Below the pieces are notes generated by a model. The model was not told the origin of the DNA. It was given only the letters and a program-made list of their open reading frames with translations, and did not search any database. This document shows positions 56,696 through 64,000 of a DNA stretch of 64,000 bases, piece after piece (within the stretch, counting starts at the first letter, position 1; every line of letters starts with the position of its first letter). The stretch lies in contig JBBQBI010000013.1 of the NCBI GenBank assembly GCA_038363005.1, positions 1-64,000 of the forward strand. The letters run 5' to 3'. The DNA is from JAKOWB01 sp038363005 (GTDB lineage Bacteria; Pseudomonadota; Alphaproteobacteria; Kiloniellales; JACOMY01). Made by a program: the position numbers and the translations under genes.

Positions 56696-58438
56696 CTAAT
56701 CCCCCAGCGCGACCCCCTCGCGGCGGGGGTCGGCGGCGCCCTGCAGGCCGTCCGGCGTGACCTTGAGGATGGCCAGGCCGCTCGACATCTCGGCCTCGCG
56801 GGTCTCGTGGCCCAGCGCGGCCAGCGCGGCCGCCAGGTCGGCCAGGCCACGGTCCTGCTCCAGCTCGGTCTTGCCGTTGCGGTTCAGTACGTGCGGCAGG
56901 CTGGCGGCGGCGGCGGGGTCGAGGTTCCAGTCGATCAGCGCCACCAGTGCCTGGGCGACGTAGCCGATGATCCGGCTGCCGCCTGGCGAGCCCAGCGCGA
57001 AGGCCACCTTGCCATCGCCGCCCAGCACGATCACCGGGTCCATCGAGCTGCGCGGCCGCTTGCCGGGCTCCACCCGGTTGGCCACCGGCTGGCCGGCCTC
57101 GTCCACCGGCCGGAAGGAGAAGTCGGTCAGCTCGTTGTTCAGCAGGAAGCCGCCGGCCAGACCGGGCAGCGTCACCAGCCGGCCGGAGCCGAAGGCGCTT
57201 TCGATCGAGGCGGTGACCGACACCGCGTCGCCCCACTGGTCGATCACCACCAGGTGCGAGGTCGAAGGCGGCCCGACGCCATCGTCGAGGCGCCCCTGCT
57301 TCTGTGGCAGCCCAGGTTCGGCCAGACCCAGGCTGCGGTCCGGCTGCACCAGCGCGGCGCGGCGCCGCAGATAGGCGGGGTCGAGCAGTTCCGCCACCGG
57401 CTGCGGCACGAAGTCGGGATCGGCCAGGTAGGCATTGCGGTCGGCGAAGGCCAGGCGGCTGGCCTCGGCCAGCAGGTGCAGGTCGGCCGGCGCCATCGCC
57501 GGGCCCGGCAGGGTGAACTGCGCCAGCACGCCCAGGATCTCCAGCGTGGTCACGCCGCCCGAGGTCGAGGGTCCATGGCCACAGACCTGGAAGGCGCGAT
57601 AGGGCAGGCAGACCACCTGGCGCTCGCGGGCCTGATAGCCCGCCAGATCGTCCAGGCTGAGCGTCGGGCTGGCCTCGCCGGCGTTGGCGGCGGCCACGAT
57701 CGCGGCGGCGATCGGGCCCTGGTAGAAGGCCGCCGGCCCCTCGGCCGCCAGCAGGCGCAGCACCGCGGCATAGGCCGGGTTGACCAGCCAGTCGCCGGCC
57801 GCCGGCGGCCGACCCTGGGCATCGTAGAAGAAGCGTGTCGCATCGGGATTGGCCGCCAGCACGGGATCGTCGGTCAGCAGCGCGACCAGCCGTGGCGAAA
57901 CCTGGAAGCCGTCAGCGGCCAGCACGATGGCCGGTGCGAAGAGATCCGCCCAGGGCAGGCGCCCGTGGCGCAGGTGCACCAGCCTCAGCAGGGCGACGAA
58001 GCCCGGCACGCCGACCGAGCGGCCGCTCTTCACCGCCTCCAGGAAATCGCGCGGTTGGCCGGCGGTGTCGAGGAACCAGTCGGGCGTCGCCGTGGCCGGC
58101 GCGGTCTCCCGCCCGTCGTAGGCCTGCAGCGCGCCCGCCTGGGCATCGAACTGCAGCCAATAGGCGCCGCCGCCAAGGCCGGAGGACTGCGGCTCCACCA
58201 GGCCCAAGACCAGCAGCGCGGCGATGGCGGCGTCGGCCGCTGAGCCACCGTCGCGCAGGATGCCCTGCGCCGCGGCGCTGGCCAGGGGATTGGCGGTGAC
58301 TACGAGCTGGTGTTGCGCCGTGGCCAGGCTGGCCTCGCCCAGCGGTGTGGCGGCCTCGGGCGCCGCCTGGTCGGCGCGCAGCCCCGCCGGCCAGAGCAGC
58401 AGGAGGACGAGCGCGGCGGCGATCGGGCGGCAGGGCAT
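56696..58438 (-). CDS. ggt: Gamma-glutamyltranspeptidase
   Basis: This 580-residue periplasmic Ntn-hydrolase cleaves glutathione and related gamma-glutamyl compounds. A signal peptide covers about residues 1-22. The large-subunit blocks GGSAADAAIAALLVLGLVEP and SSGLGGGAYWL are clear. Self-cleavage would occur before the catalytic Thr in PPSTSHLVVIDQWGDAVSVT. The small subunit has GSPGGSRIIGYVAQ. The start at 58438 is set by the signal peptide. With ChaC and two GST-type functions in the window, glutathione turnover genes are well represented but not clustered. Confidence 0.93.
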   Translation of the reverse strand: MPCRPIAAALVLLLLWPAGLRADQAAPEAATPLGEASLATAQHQLVVTANPLASAAAQGILRDGGSAADAAIAALLVLGLVEPQSSGLGGGAYWLQFDAQAGALQAYDGRETAPATATPDWFLDTAGQPRDFLEAVKSGRSVGVPGFVALLRLVHLRHGRLPWADLFAPAIVLAADGFQVSPRLVALLTDDPVLAANPDATRFFYDAQGRPPAAGDWLVNPAYAAVLRLLAAEGPAAFYQGPIAAAIVAAANAGEASPTLSLDDLAGYQARERQVVCLPYRAFQVCGHGPSTSGGVTTLEILGVLAQFTLPGPAMAPADLHLLAEASRLAFADRNAYLADPDFVPQPVAELLDPAYLRRRAALVQPDRSLGLAEPGLPQKQGRLDDGVGPPSTSHLVVIDQWGDAVSVTASIESAFGSGRLVTLPGLAGGFLLNNELTDFSFRPVDEAGQPVANRVEPGKRPRSSMDPVIVLGGDGKVAFALGSPGGSRIIGYVAQALVALIDWNLDPAAAASLPHVLNRNGKTELEQDRGLADLAAALAALGHETREAEMSSGLAILKVTPDGLQGAADPRREGVALGD

Positions 58439-58531
58439 GGCGGGCTCCAGGCGGCAACAGGGCTGACCAGTATTCGCCCTTGTCCCGATGCCGCCAAGCC
58501 TTCCAGGCGGCAAGCTGTTGGTCGCCGGCGG

Positions 58532-58993
58532 CTAGTTGGGGCGCTGCGGTGCCAGGCGCTTGCACAGGCGCGTCGCCTCGACGCGGTGGCCCTGCAGCGC
58601 GAAAGCGCGGTGCAGCGGGGTTTCCCCCGGTGCGCCGGGCGCGGTCAGCAGATGCGTCGTCAGGCTGCTGCAACCGAGGTCCGTTGCCCGGCTTTCCAGG
58701 GCCGCCACCAGGCGCTGCGCGATGGCGGCGCCGCCGACCAGGTCGAAGACCACGACCGGGTCGCTGTCCAGGCAGGGCCCCTCGGTCAGGGATGGGCGCA
58801 GCCGGTAGACGGCGATGCCCAGCAGCACGCCACGCCGGTTCTGCACCGCCAGGACGCCGCCGCCCTCCGCCTTCAGCGCGCGCAGGAAGTGCCGCCAGGC
58901 CGCCAGGGTCAGCTGCGGGTTCGCCGCCCGGGCCAAGGGAAAGGCCTGGTCGAAGCGTCCCGGCGCCAAGTCGCGGACAAGCAGATGCGGCAC
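58532..58993 (-). CDS. GNAT-like acetyltransferase
   Basis: This protein of about 153 residues has weak similarity to GNAT N-acetyltransferases: a GGVLAVQNRRGVLLGIAVYRL-type strand pair and a pyrophosphate-loop-like helix region GAAIAQRLVAALESRA. GTG at 58993 has AAGGGGAAG upstream. TTG at 59029 is also possible. It is divergent from the FNR-type regulator, with an FNR box between them, so it may be oxygen-controlled. The function is unknown. Confidence 0.6.
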   Translation of the reverse strand: MPHLLVRDLAPGRFDQAFPLARAANPQLTLAAWRHFLRALKAEGGGVLAVQNRRGVLLGIAVYRLRPSLTEGPCLDSDPVVVFDLVGGAAIAQRLVAALESRATDLGCSSLTTHLLTAPGAPGETPLHRAFALQGHRVEATRLCKRLAPQRPN

Positions 58994-59074
58994 GTCTGGT
59001 ACTTCCCCTTGGGGCAAGGTGCTGCGCAAAGTGGTCGTGGCCGCCAGCTTGGGCCATAGTAGCCGCTTGCCACC

Positions 59075-59088
59075 TTGATCTGCGTCAA
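59075..59088 (+). promoter_or_regulatory. FNR-type binding site
   Basis: TTGATCTGCGTCAA matches the FNR/FnrL consensus TTGATnnnnATCAA with one changed base. It is 46 bp before the regulator start and 82 bp from the start of the divergent GNAT gene, so either or both genes may be regulated. Confidence 0.7.
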
Positions 59089-59133
59089 GCGCGCGCTAGG
59101 CTGGCGATGCCAAGGTGGCAGGAAGGGACTCCC

Positions 59134-59889
59134 GTGCCCGACAGCAAGAACGTGCGATCCGTGGTGCCGATGAAGCCGGCGGCGCCGCGCCCCGGCGGTC
59201 GGCCGGGGTCCTGCGCGGCCTGCGCGGTGCGCGGCCTGACGGTCTGCGCGCCGCTGAACCCGGCCGGCATGGCCGAGGTCGAGATGCTCTCCACCCAGGT
59301 GGCGCTGGCCGCCAGCGAGACGCTGTTCGACGAGGGCGAGGCGGCGGAACACGTGTTCAACGTGACCGAGGGCACGCTGAAGATCTTCAAGCTGCTGCCC
59401 GATGGACGACGCCAGGTCACCGGTTTCCTGTTCGCCGGGGATTTCCTTGGCCTCGCCAACCAGCAGACCTATGCCTTCTCCGCCGAGGCGGTGACGCCGG
59501 CCCGCCTGTGCCGCTTCCAGCGCCGGCAGATCGACGGCCTGCTGACCCGCCATCCGGAGATGGAGCGCCGCCTGTTGAGCAAGGCCAGCCACGAGCTGGC
59601 CGAAGCGCAGGAACAGATGCTGCTGCTGGGCCGCAAGACGGCGCGGGAACGCGTCGCGTCGTTCCTGCTGCTGCTGTCGCGCCGGGCCAGCCAGCGCGGC
59701 GCCACGGCCGATCCCGTGCCGGTGCCGATGAGCCGCACCGACATCGCCGACTACCTGGGCCTGACCACGGAAACCGTAAGCCGCAGCTTCACCCGGCTGA
59801 AGGGCGACGGCCTGATCCAGCTGCTGCCCGCCGGCAAGGTCGCCCTGACCCGCCGCGACGCGCTGGAGACGCTGGCCACCGCCGGCTAG
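59134..59889 (+). CDS. FNR/FnrL-type oxygen-sensing Crp-family regulator
   Basis: This 251-residue Crp/Fnr regulator has N-terminal cysteines SCAACAVRGLTVC (C-x2-C-x7-C) and a fourth Cys in PARLCRFQR. That is the complement needed for an oxygen-labile 4Fe-4S cluster as in FnrL. The cyclic-nucleotide-fold beta roll (FNVTEGTLKIFKLLPDGRRQVTGFLFAGDFLG) and C-terminal HTH with the recognition helix TTETVSRSFTRLK follow; E-SR is the FNR-type contact pattern. GTG at 59134 has GGAAGG upstream. The FNR box ahead of it suggests autoregulation. Confidence 0.88.
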   Translation: MPDSKNVRSVVPMKPAAPRPGGRPGSCAACAVRGLTVCAPLNPAGMAEVEMLSTQVALAASETLFDEGEAAEHVFNVTEGTLKIFKLLPDGRRQVTGFLFAGDFLGLANQQTYAFSAEAVTPARLCRFQRRQIDGLLTRHPEMERRLLSKASHELAEAQEQMLLLGRKTARERVASFLLLLSRRASQRGATADPVPVPMSRTDIADYLGLTTETVSRSFTRLKGDGLIQLLPAGKVALTRRDALETLATAG

Positions 59890-59891
59890 CG

Positions 59892-59944
59892 GCGTCTCAG
59901 GCCCCGCGTCTCAGGCCCCGCATCTCAGGCCCGCATCTCAGGCC
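59892..59944 (+). repeat. Tandem 14-bp repeat at the gpt 3' end
   Basis: Four nearly identical units GCGTCTCAGGCCCC, the same again, GCATCTCAGGCCC and GCATCTCAGGCC follow one another between the FNR-type regulator and gpt. The TCA of the last unit is the stop codon of gpt on the minus strand, and the other units add further in-register TGA triplets. Confidence 0.8.
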
Positions 59945-60426
59945 GGCGGCGCCCGGCGGCGCGCCAGCGGTGCGATGGTCTGCGGTGCCAGGTCCCAGGG
60001 GAAGTTGATCCAGGTGTCCTGGCTGACCTCGGTGATGAAGCTGTCGACCAGCGGCCGCCCGGACGGCTTGGCATAGACCGTAGCGAAGTGCGCATTGGGC
60101 AACAGCTTGCGCACCGCCTGCGCGGTCTTGCCGGTATCGACCAGGTCGTCGATCAGCAGCCAGCCGGTGCCGTCGCCGGCATTGGGCGCCTTGAGGATCA
60201 CCAGCTCGCCCTGCCGCTGCTCGTCATAGCTGGCGATCGACACCGTCTCGATCACGCGGATCTCCAGCTCGCGCGCCACAATGGCCGCCGGCACCAGGCC
60301 GCCGCGGGTGATCGCCACGATGCCCTTGAAGGGGCCCTTGTCCATCAACCGCCAAGCCAGCGCCTTGGAATGGCGGTGCAGTTCCTCCCAGGAGACCGGA
60401 AAGGTCCGGTCGGCCGCGTCTTCCAC
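59938..60426 (-). CDS. gpt: Xanthine (guanine) phosphoribosyltransferase
   Basis: This 162-residue purine salvage enzyme has the PRPP motif WLLIDDLVDTGKTAQ and the N-terminal block VSWEELHRHSKALAWRL of Gpt. The base-binding TWINFPWDL-like region near the C-terminus is present. It has the usual length for the family. Its stop is embedded in a tandem repeat. A DUF4864 gene lies 52 bp upstream on the same strand. Confidence 0.93.
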   Translation of the reverse strand: MEDAADRTFPVSWEELHRHSKALAWRLMDKGPFKGIVAITRGGLVPAAIVARELEIRVIETVSIASYDEQRQGELVILKAPNAGDGTGWLLIDDLVDTGKTAQAVRKLLPNAHFATVYAKPSGRPLVDSFITEVSQDTWINFPWDLAPQTIAPLARRRAPPA

Positions 60427-60478
60427 CCGCTGTCCCCCTCGCCAAGGGCGCCGCCGCCCAGGGTGGGGGTCGGCGCCG

Positions 60479-60895
60479 TCAGGTGCTGACGTCGGGCAGG
60501 GCTTCCAGCCAGACGCCGTTGATCTTCCAGGAGCCGTCCTCGAGCTGCTGCATGGTGTAGCGCGCGAGGTAGGCCTTGCCGTTGCGGTCGACGAACAGAA
60601 CCTTCTGGATGATGGTCTCGCCGCTCAGCTCGAGGTCCTGGAACTCGACCTCGCGCGGACGATAGACCGGATCGTAGCCCTGCTGCACCATCTGCATGAA
60701 GGTCTGCGCGTCGCCGAAGTACTGCTGCAGGACTGGCGAGGCATAGCTGAAGGCGCCGTTGCCGTCGTCCGCCTGGAAGACCTTGAGCTGGTTCTGGATA
60801 ACGCCGCGAATCGCCTGCTGGTCGGCTGGCGCCACGTCGGCGCGCGCCGGCGCCAGGGCGAAGAGCAGCAGGGCAAGGGCCGTCACGATGCGCAT
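60479..60895 (-). CDS. DUF4864 secreted protein
   Basis: This 138-residue exported protein has a Sec signal peptide (about 1-19), followed by a cystatin/NTF2-like domain. Family blocks are AIRGVIQNQLKVFQADDGNGAFSYASP, FMQMVQQGYDPVYRP and YTMQQLEDGSWKINGVWL. The start at 60895 is set by the signal peptide. The function of DUF4864 is unknown. Confidence 0.85.
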   Translation of the reverse strand: MRIVTALALLLFALAPARADVAPADQQAIRGVIQNQLKVFQADDGNGAFSYASPVLQQYFGDAQTFMQMVQQGYDPVYRPREVEFQDLELSGETIIQKVLFVDRNGKAYLARYTMQQLEDGSWKINGVWLEALPDVST

Positions 60896-61050
60896 GGGTG
60901 CCTCCCGTCGGGGTCGTCGCCGGAGCCTCCGCCATGACTCTAGGGCGGCGGGCAGCCGGCGACCAGGGTTACGCAAGCAGCTACGCGGGCGCGATGGATT
61001 TGGAGGCGGCGCGGAGCCGCCAGCCGCCTAGGGGTTGAGAAACCCGTAGC

Positions 61051-62148
61051 CTACCGGACGTAAAGGTGGACCTCGTCGACCCCGACCTGCCCGCTGGCGG
61101 TGGCGGAGATCGACACGCGGTCGGCCGGCAGCCCCATGTTGGTCAGGCTGCGCAGCACCTGCTCGGCATAGTGGCGCGAGCGCTGGGCGTTGGTCGTGGG
61201 GTTGCCGCTGGCCGGGGCCACGGCGACCAGGTCGAAGCCGGCGTTGGGCCGACGTTCCAGCGCCTGCGACACGGCGGAGTAGAGGATCGCCTCGTAGTCC
61301 ACGTTCGGCCGGTCGAAGCGGATGATCACCAGCGGCTGGCGCTGGCCGACCAGGCTGGCGCCACCACCGGCCGGGGCCGGCGCCGGCACGCCCGAGGTCA
61401 GGGTCGAGAGGCTCTGCCCCATGTACTCGCCGTTGTCGATGGCGACCGACAGCGCGGTGAGGTTGGAGCGCTCCTGCGACACGTAGTTGGTGGCGCGCGC
61501 GATGTCGTCGGTCAGCTCGCCCTGCAGGCGGTCGATGACCACCGCGGTCTTGCTGGTCTCGTCCTGCAGCACCACCAGCTGGGCATGGTCGGCATCGACC
61601 GCGCCGCGCACCTGGAAGGTGGCGGTGATGGCTTCCAGCAGGTAGCCGCCGAGCGCCGCGTTGGCGGCCGAGTTGTTCAGCAGCACGTTCATCTGCGAGA
61701 TCGACTGGTTCACACGCTCCAGCTCGACCTGCGCCTCGGTCCACTGCTGCACCAACTCGGGATTGCCCGGCGTGGTGCCGACCTGCAGCCGCGCATTAAT
61801 GCCGGCGACCAGGCCATGATAGTAGGCGGCCGAGTTGCGCGCGTTGGCGCGCAGCCCCTGCAACTGCGTGTTTTCCGTGGTGATTTGCTTCTGCAGCTCG
61901 AGCAGCTGGTCGCGCAGCTGCTTGACCCGCTCGCCGACCACGGTGCCGGTCGACTTGAAGTTGGTCACGCCAGGCGTGGTGAAGTTGGTGGTGCCCAGCG
62001 GCACGCCGGCCTGCCCGGAGGACCCCGAGGGTGTCCCGGTCGCCGCCGGCAATACGGCTTCATCGACGAACTCGCAGCTGGCGAGCAGCAGCACTGCGCC
62101 GACGAGCGCGATGGCGCGGCGCAGAATGGTGTTTGGCCTGCGGTGCAT
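61051..62148 (-). CDS. Coiled-coil lipoprotein with an OmpA-like C-terminal domain
   Basis: This 365-residue protein has a lipoprotein signal (Cys25 in AVLLLASC), a Gly/Thr/Pro linker and a long helical segment (about 70-260; VKQLRDQLLELQKQITTENTQLQGL at its start) with heptad-like Leu. The C-terminal region (about 270-365) is probably an OmpA-like alpha/beta domain: VIIRFDRPNVDYEAILYSAV, FDLVAVAP, then RSRHYAEQVLRSLTNMGLPADRVSISAT. The usual peptidoglycan-binding NxxLSxxRA is not conserved. No family is recognised. It may be a trimeric or stalk-forming envelope protein. Confidence 0.65.
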   Translation of the reverse strand: MHRRPNTILRRAIALVGAVLLLASCEFVDEAVLPAATGTPSGSSGQAGVPLGTTNFTTPGVTNFKSTGTVVGERVKQLRDQLLELQKQITTENTQLQGLRANARNSAAYYHGLVAGINARLQVGTTPGNPELVQQWTEAQVELERVNQSISQMNVLLNNSAANAALGGYLLEAITATFQVRGAVDADHAQLVVLQDETSKTAVVIDRLQGELTDDIARATNYVSQERSNLTALSVAIDNGEYMGQSLSTLTSGVPAPAPAGGGASLVGQRQPLVIIRFDRPNVDYEAILYSAVSQALERRPNAGFDLVAVAPASGNPTTNAQRSRHYAEQVLRSLTNMGLPADRVSISATASGQVGVDEVHLYVR

Positions 62149-62376
62149 GAGCGAGCCCAGTCTCTCTGTCCCCGACCCGATGCCTGGATTGCCCCCCGAT
62201 GGACACCCGGCCCGGCCGTTCCCCCGAACGTAGCGACTCGCAGATTACTGGAACCACGGGGGTGCCACAAGCCCCGAAATCCCAAGGATTCCACGGCCCT
62301 GCGGGCCGAGTCCAAGCCGCTTCCGCAGGCCGCCCGACCGTTCCGGGGGTGCGCCGGCAGCGCCGGACGGCGACGC

Positions 62377-62405
62377 TTGCAAGTGCCGGGGCCTTCCGCT
62401 AGTGT
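62377..62405 (+). promoter_or_regulatory. Probable promoter of tRNA-Arg
   Basis: TTGCAA and TAGTGT are separated by 17 bp, about 44 bp before the tRNA 5' end. The rest of the 300 bp between the coiled-coil lipoprotein and the tRNA shows no coding frame. Confidence 0.5.
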
Positions 62406-62448
62406 CCCGCGCCTTACCGGCCCCGGCGTACAGCCCGGGCCGCCCAGC

Positions 62449-62525
62449 GCGCCCGTAGCTCAACTGGATAGAGCACTAGACTACGGATCTGGGGGTTAGG
62501 GGTTCGAATCCTCTCGGGCGCGCCA
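62449..62525 (+). tRNA. tRNA-Arg(ACG)
   Basis: A complete cloverleaf has acceptor GCGCCCG/CGGGCGC with discriminator G and an encoded CCA, D arm GCTC/GAGC, and T arm with TTCGAAT. The anticodon loop CTACGGA gives ACG, which is modified to ICG to read CGN codons. Confidence 0.96.
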
Positions 62526-62669
62526 TTCTCCTTCACAGCGATGTTAAATCAAGCTGGCTGGCGCTTGCCGGGGCGCGCCACGCGCGCGCCTGCCGGCCTG
62601 CGCGGTTGCGCCGCCTGGGCCAGCGTGATGCCATTGCGCCTTGGCAAGCTGGACGACAGGAAGACAACC

Positions 62670-63665
62670 ATGCAGCAACGCACCCTCGGACGCAGCGGCC
62701 TGACGGTCTCGGCCCTCGGCTTCGGCTGCATGGGGCTGAACTCGGCCTATGGCCCGCCGGCCGACCGCGGCGAGATGATCGCCGTGGTGCGCGCCGCCGT
62801 GGAGCGCGGCGTCACCTTTTTCGACACCGCCGAGGTCTATGGCCCCTGGACCAACGAGGAACTGGTGGGCGAGGCGCTGGCGCCGGTGCGCGACCAGGTC
62901 GTCATCGCCACCAAGTTCGGCTTCGCCATCGACAGCGCGACCGGCAAGGCGACCGGCGGCGTCGATAGCCGGCCGGCCCACATCAGGCAGGTGGCCGAGG
63001 CCTCGCTGAAGCGCCTGGGGGTCGAGTGCATTGACCTGTTCTACCAGCATCGCGTCGATCCGGCGGTGCCGATCGAGGAGGTGGCGGGCGCGGTGCAGCA
63101 GCTGATTCGCGCCGGCAAGGTACGCCACTTCGGCCTCTCGGAGGCTGGCGAAGCCACGCTGCGCCGGGCGCACGCCGTGCAGCCGGTCGCCGCGCTGCAG
63201 AGCGAGTACTCGCTGTGGTGGCGGCGCCCCGAGGAGGGCATGCTGCGAACCCTGGAAGAGCTGGGCATCGGCCTGGTGCCCGTCAGCCCGCTGGGCCGCG
63301 GCTTCCTGACCGGCGCGATGGACGCGGCCACGCAGTTCGACCCCACCGACATGCGCAACAAGTTGCCGCGCTTCGCGCCGGAAGCCCGCGCGGCGAACCA
63401 GGCCGTGGTCGCGCTGCTCACCCGCATCGCGCAGCGCAAGCAGGCCACCCCAGCGCAGGTCGCGCTGGCCTGGCTGCTGGCGCAGCAGCCCTGGATCGTG
63501 CCGATCCCGGGCACCCGCAAGCTGCAGCGCCTGGATGAGAACCTCGGCGCCATCGCGCTGCAGCTGAGCCCCGCTGACCTGGCGGAGATCCGCACGGCGG
63601 TCGCGTCCATCGCGGTGCAGGGCGACCGCTATACCGAAGCGCAGGAACGCCAGACCGGGCTTTGA
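62670..63665 (+). CDS. Aldo/keto reductase (AKR13-like)
   Basis: This 331-residue NADPH-dependent TIM-barrel reductase has the catalytic tetrad Asp (FFDTAEVYGPW, with the Tyr), Lys (IATKFGF) and His (FYQHRVDP). It has the PVSPLGRGFLTG block of the AKR13/YhdN-like group and IPGTRKLQRLDEN for the coenzyme. ATG at 62670 follows AGGAAGACAACC. It is unlinked to its neighbours and its substrate is unknown. Confidence 0.92.
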   Translation: MQQRTLGRSGLTVSALGFGCMGLNSAYGPPADRGEMIAVVRAAVERGVTFFDTAEVYGPWTNEELVGEALAPVRDQVVIATKFGFAIDSATGKATGGVDSRPAHIRQVAEASLKRLGVECIDLFYQHRVDPAVPIEEVAGAVQQLIRAGKVRHFGLSEAGEATLRRAHAVQPVAALQSEYSLWWRRPEEGMLRTLEELGIGLVPVSPLGRGFLTGAMDAATQFDPTDMRNKLPRFAPEARAANQAVVALLTRIAQRKQATPAQVALAWLLAQQPWIVPIPGTRKLQRLDENLGAIALQLSPADLAEIRTAVASIAVQGDRYTEAQERQTGL

Positions 63666-63860
63666 AAGGCGAAGCCAAGGCAATCGGCCGCCACGTTCCG
63701 CCAGGCGCCGGGAGTGGGCGAATGCGCCGCCAAGACGCTCGCCGCCCCGCGCCGACTCACAAGTCTCTTGCCATGGCGCCACGCCTCGGACGCCAGACGA
63801 GTGCCCTATAGTCCCGCCGCGCCTGTCCGCGCCCCAGCCCCCTGACTGACCGAGGTTCCC

Positions 63861-64000
63861 ATGAGCCAGCTCTTCTCGCCCTTCGCGCTGCGCGGCTTGA
63901 CCCTGGGTAACCGCGTCGTGGTCTCGCCCATGTGCCAGTACATGGCCGAGGAAGGCCGCGCCACCGACTGGCACATGATCCACCTGGGCGGCCTGGCGCT
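63861..64000 (+). CDS. Old Yellow Enzyme-family NADH:flavin oxidoreductase (5' fragment)
   Basis: The first 46 codons are present and the rest is beyond the window. The sequence LFSPFALRGLTLGNRVVVSPMCQYMAEEGRATDWHMIHLG is the conserved N-terminus of the YqjM-type ene-reductases. It contains the FMN-binding SPM and the Cys of MCQY that tunes the flavin. ATG at 63861 has GAGG upstream. Confidence 0.9.
   Translation, partial: MSQLFSPFALRGLTLGNRVVVSPMCQYMAEEGRATDWHMIHLGGLA

Overview
The window is about 64 kb of GC-rich, densely packed bacterial chromosome. Gene content points to an alphaproteobacterium, most like a member of the Rhodospirillales. Supporting signs are a vitamin-B12-dependent ribonucleotide reductase, a Coq7-type ubiquinone hydroxylase, the argH-lptM-lysA-(TIGR02302/DUF4175) string, ftsEX with ydcF and plsC, CtaA of the alphaproteobacterial kind, and an FnrL-type regulator. 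I cannot name the genus. No prophage, transposase, CRISPR array or plasmid function was seen, and almost everything reads as ordinary chromosome.

Layout. 1-3.9 kb: the 3' part of an N-type (delta-less) F-ATPase operon (a, c, b, alpha, gamma). 3.8-8.7 kb: mixed single genes (TauD-like dioxygenase, tRNA-Leu, AraC regulator with a VOC protein, an NTF2-like protein, YqaA/DedA, DsbB, Coq7). 9.0-11.8 kb: a GntR-led catabolic operon (enolase-superfamily enzyme plus DapA-like lyase/aldolase) with a clear palindromic operator on its promoter. 11.9-18.7 kb: a DUF4242 protein, a TlpA-like thioredoxin, argH, lptM, lysA and a large TIGR02302 membrane protein. 18.9-22.8 kb: a zinc-ribbon/DUF3426 protein divergent from ftsE-ftsX-ydcF-plsC. 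22.8-26.5 kb: nrdJ, a tiny zinc-ribbon membrane protein and topoisomerase IB.

26.5-30.7 kb is one leftward run: ECF sigma factor, anti-sigma factor, CnrX/ZraP-like periplasmic sensor, DUF1203, ChaC, and MgtC/DUF4010. Divergent from it is a DinG-type helicase. 33.5-40 kb: an AEC transporter, a TerB-like protein, then an overlapping set of ctaA, a His-rich CobW GTPase, a GST, a GlcG/HbpS-like protein and a methyltransferase, then a DMT exporter and tRNA-Gly. 40.3-43 kb: a second ECF sigma/RskA pair followed by a Tat-exported ferritin-like lipoprotein and a c-type cytochrome. 43-46.6 kb: a YnjBCD-type ABC transporter. 46.8-53.4 kb: an OmpA-like lipoprotein with a strong promoter and terminator, apaG, folE, trkH, an argE-like deacetylase, and an NCS2 permease fused to a degenerate GHKL/RsbW-like domain. 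53.4-64 kb: hslO-argF-argD, gamma-glutamyltranspeptidase, a GNAT protein, an FNR-type regulator with its own FNR box, gpt, DUF4864, a coiled-coil lipoprotein, tRNA-Arg, an aldo/keto reductase, and the start of an Old Yellow Enzyme gene.

Arginine genes are spread over the window (argH, argE-like, argF, argD). Two ECF sigma/anti-sigma modules sit beside probable metal or redox envelope proteins. At least two genes (the GntR regulator and nrdJ) have -10/-35 elements whose predicted transcription start falls on the start codon, so leaderless mRNAs are likely. The most unusual items are the NCS2-pseudoGHKL fusion, the Pro/Lys-rich tails on two N-ATPase subunits, and the two sigma-factor modules.
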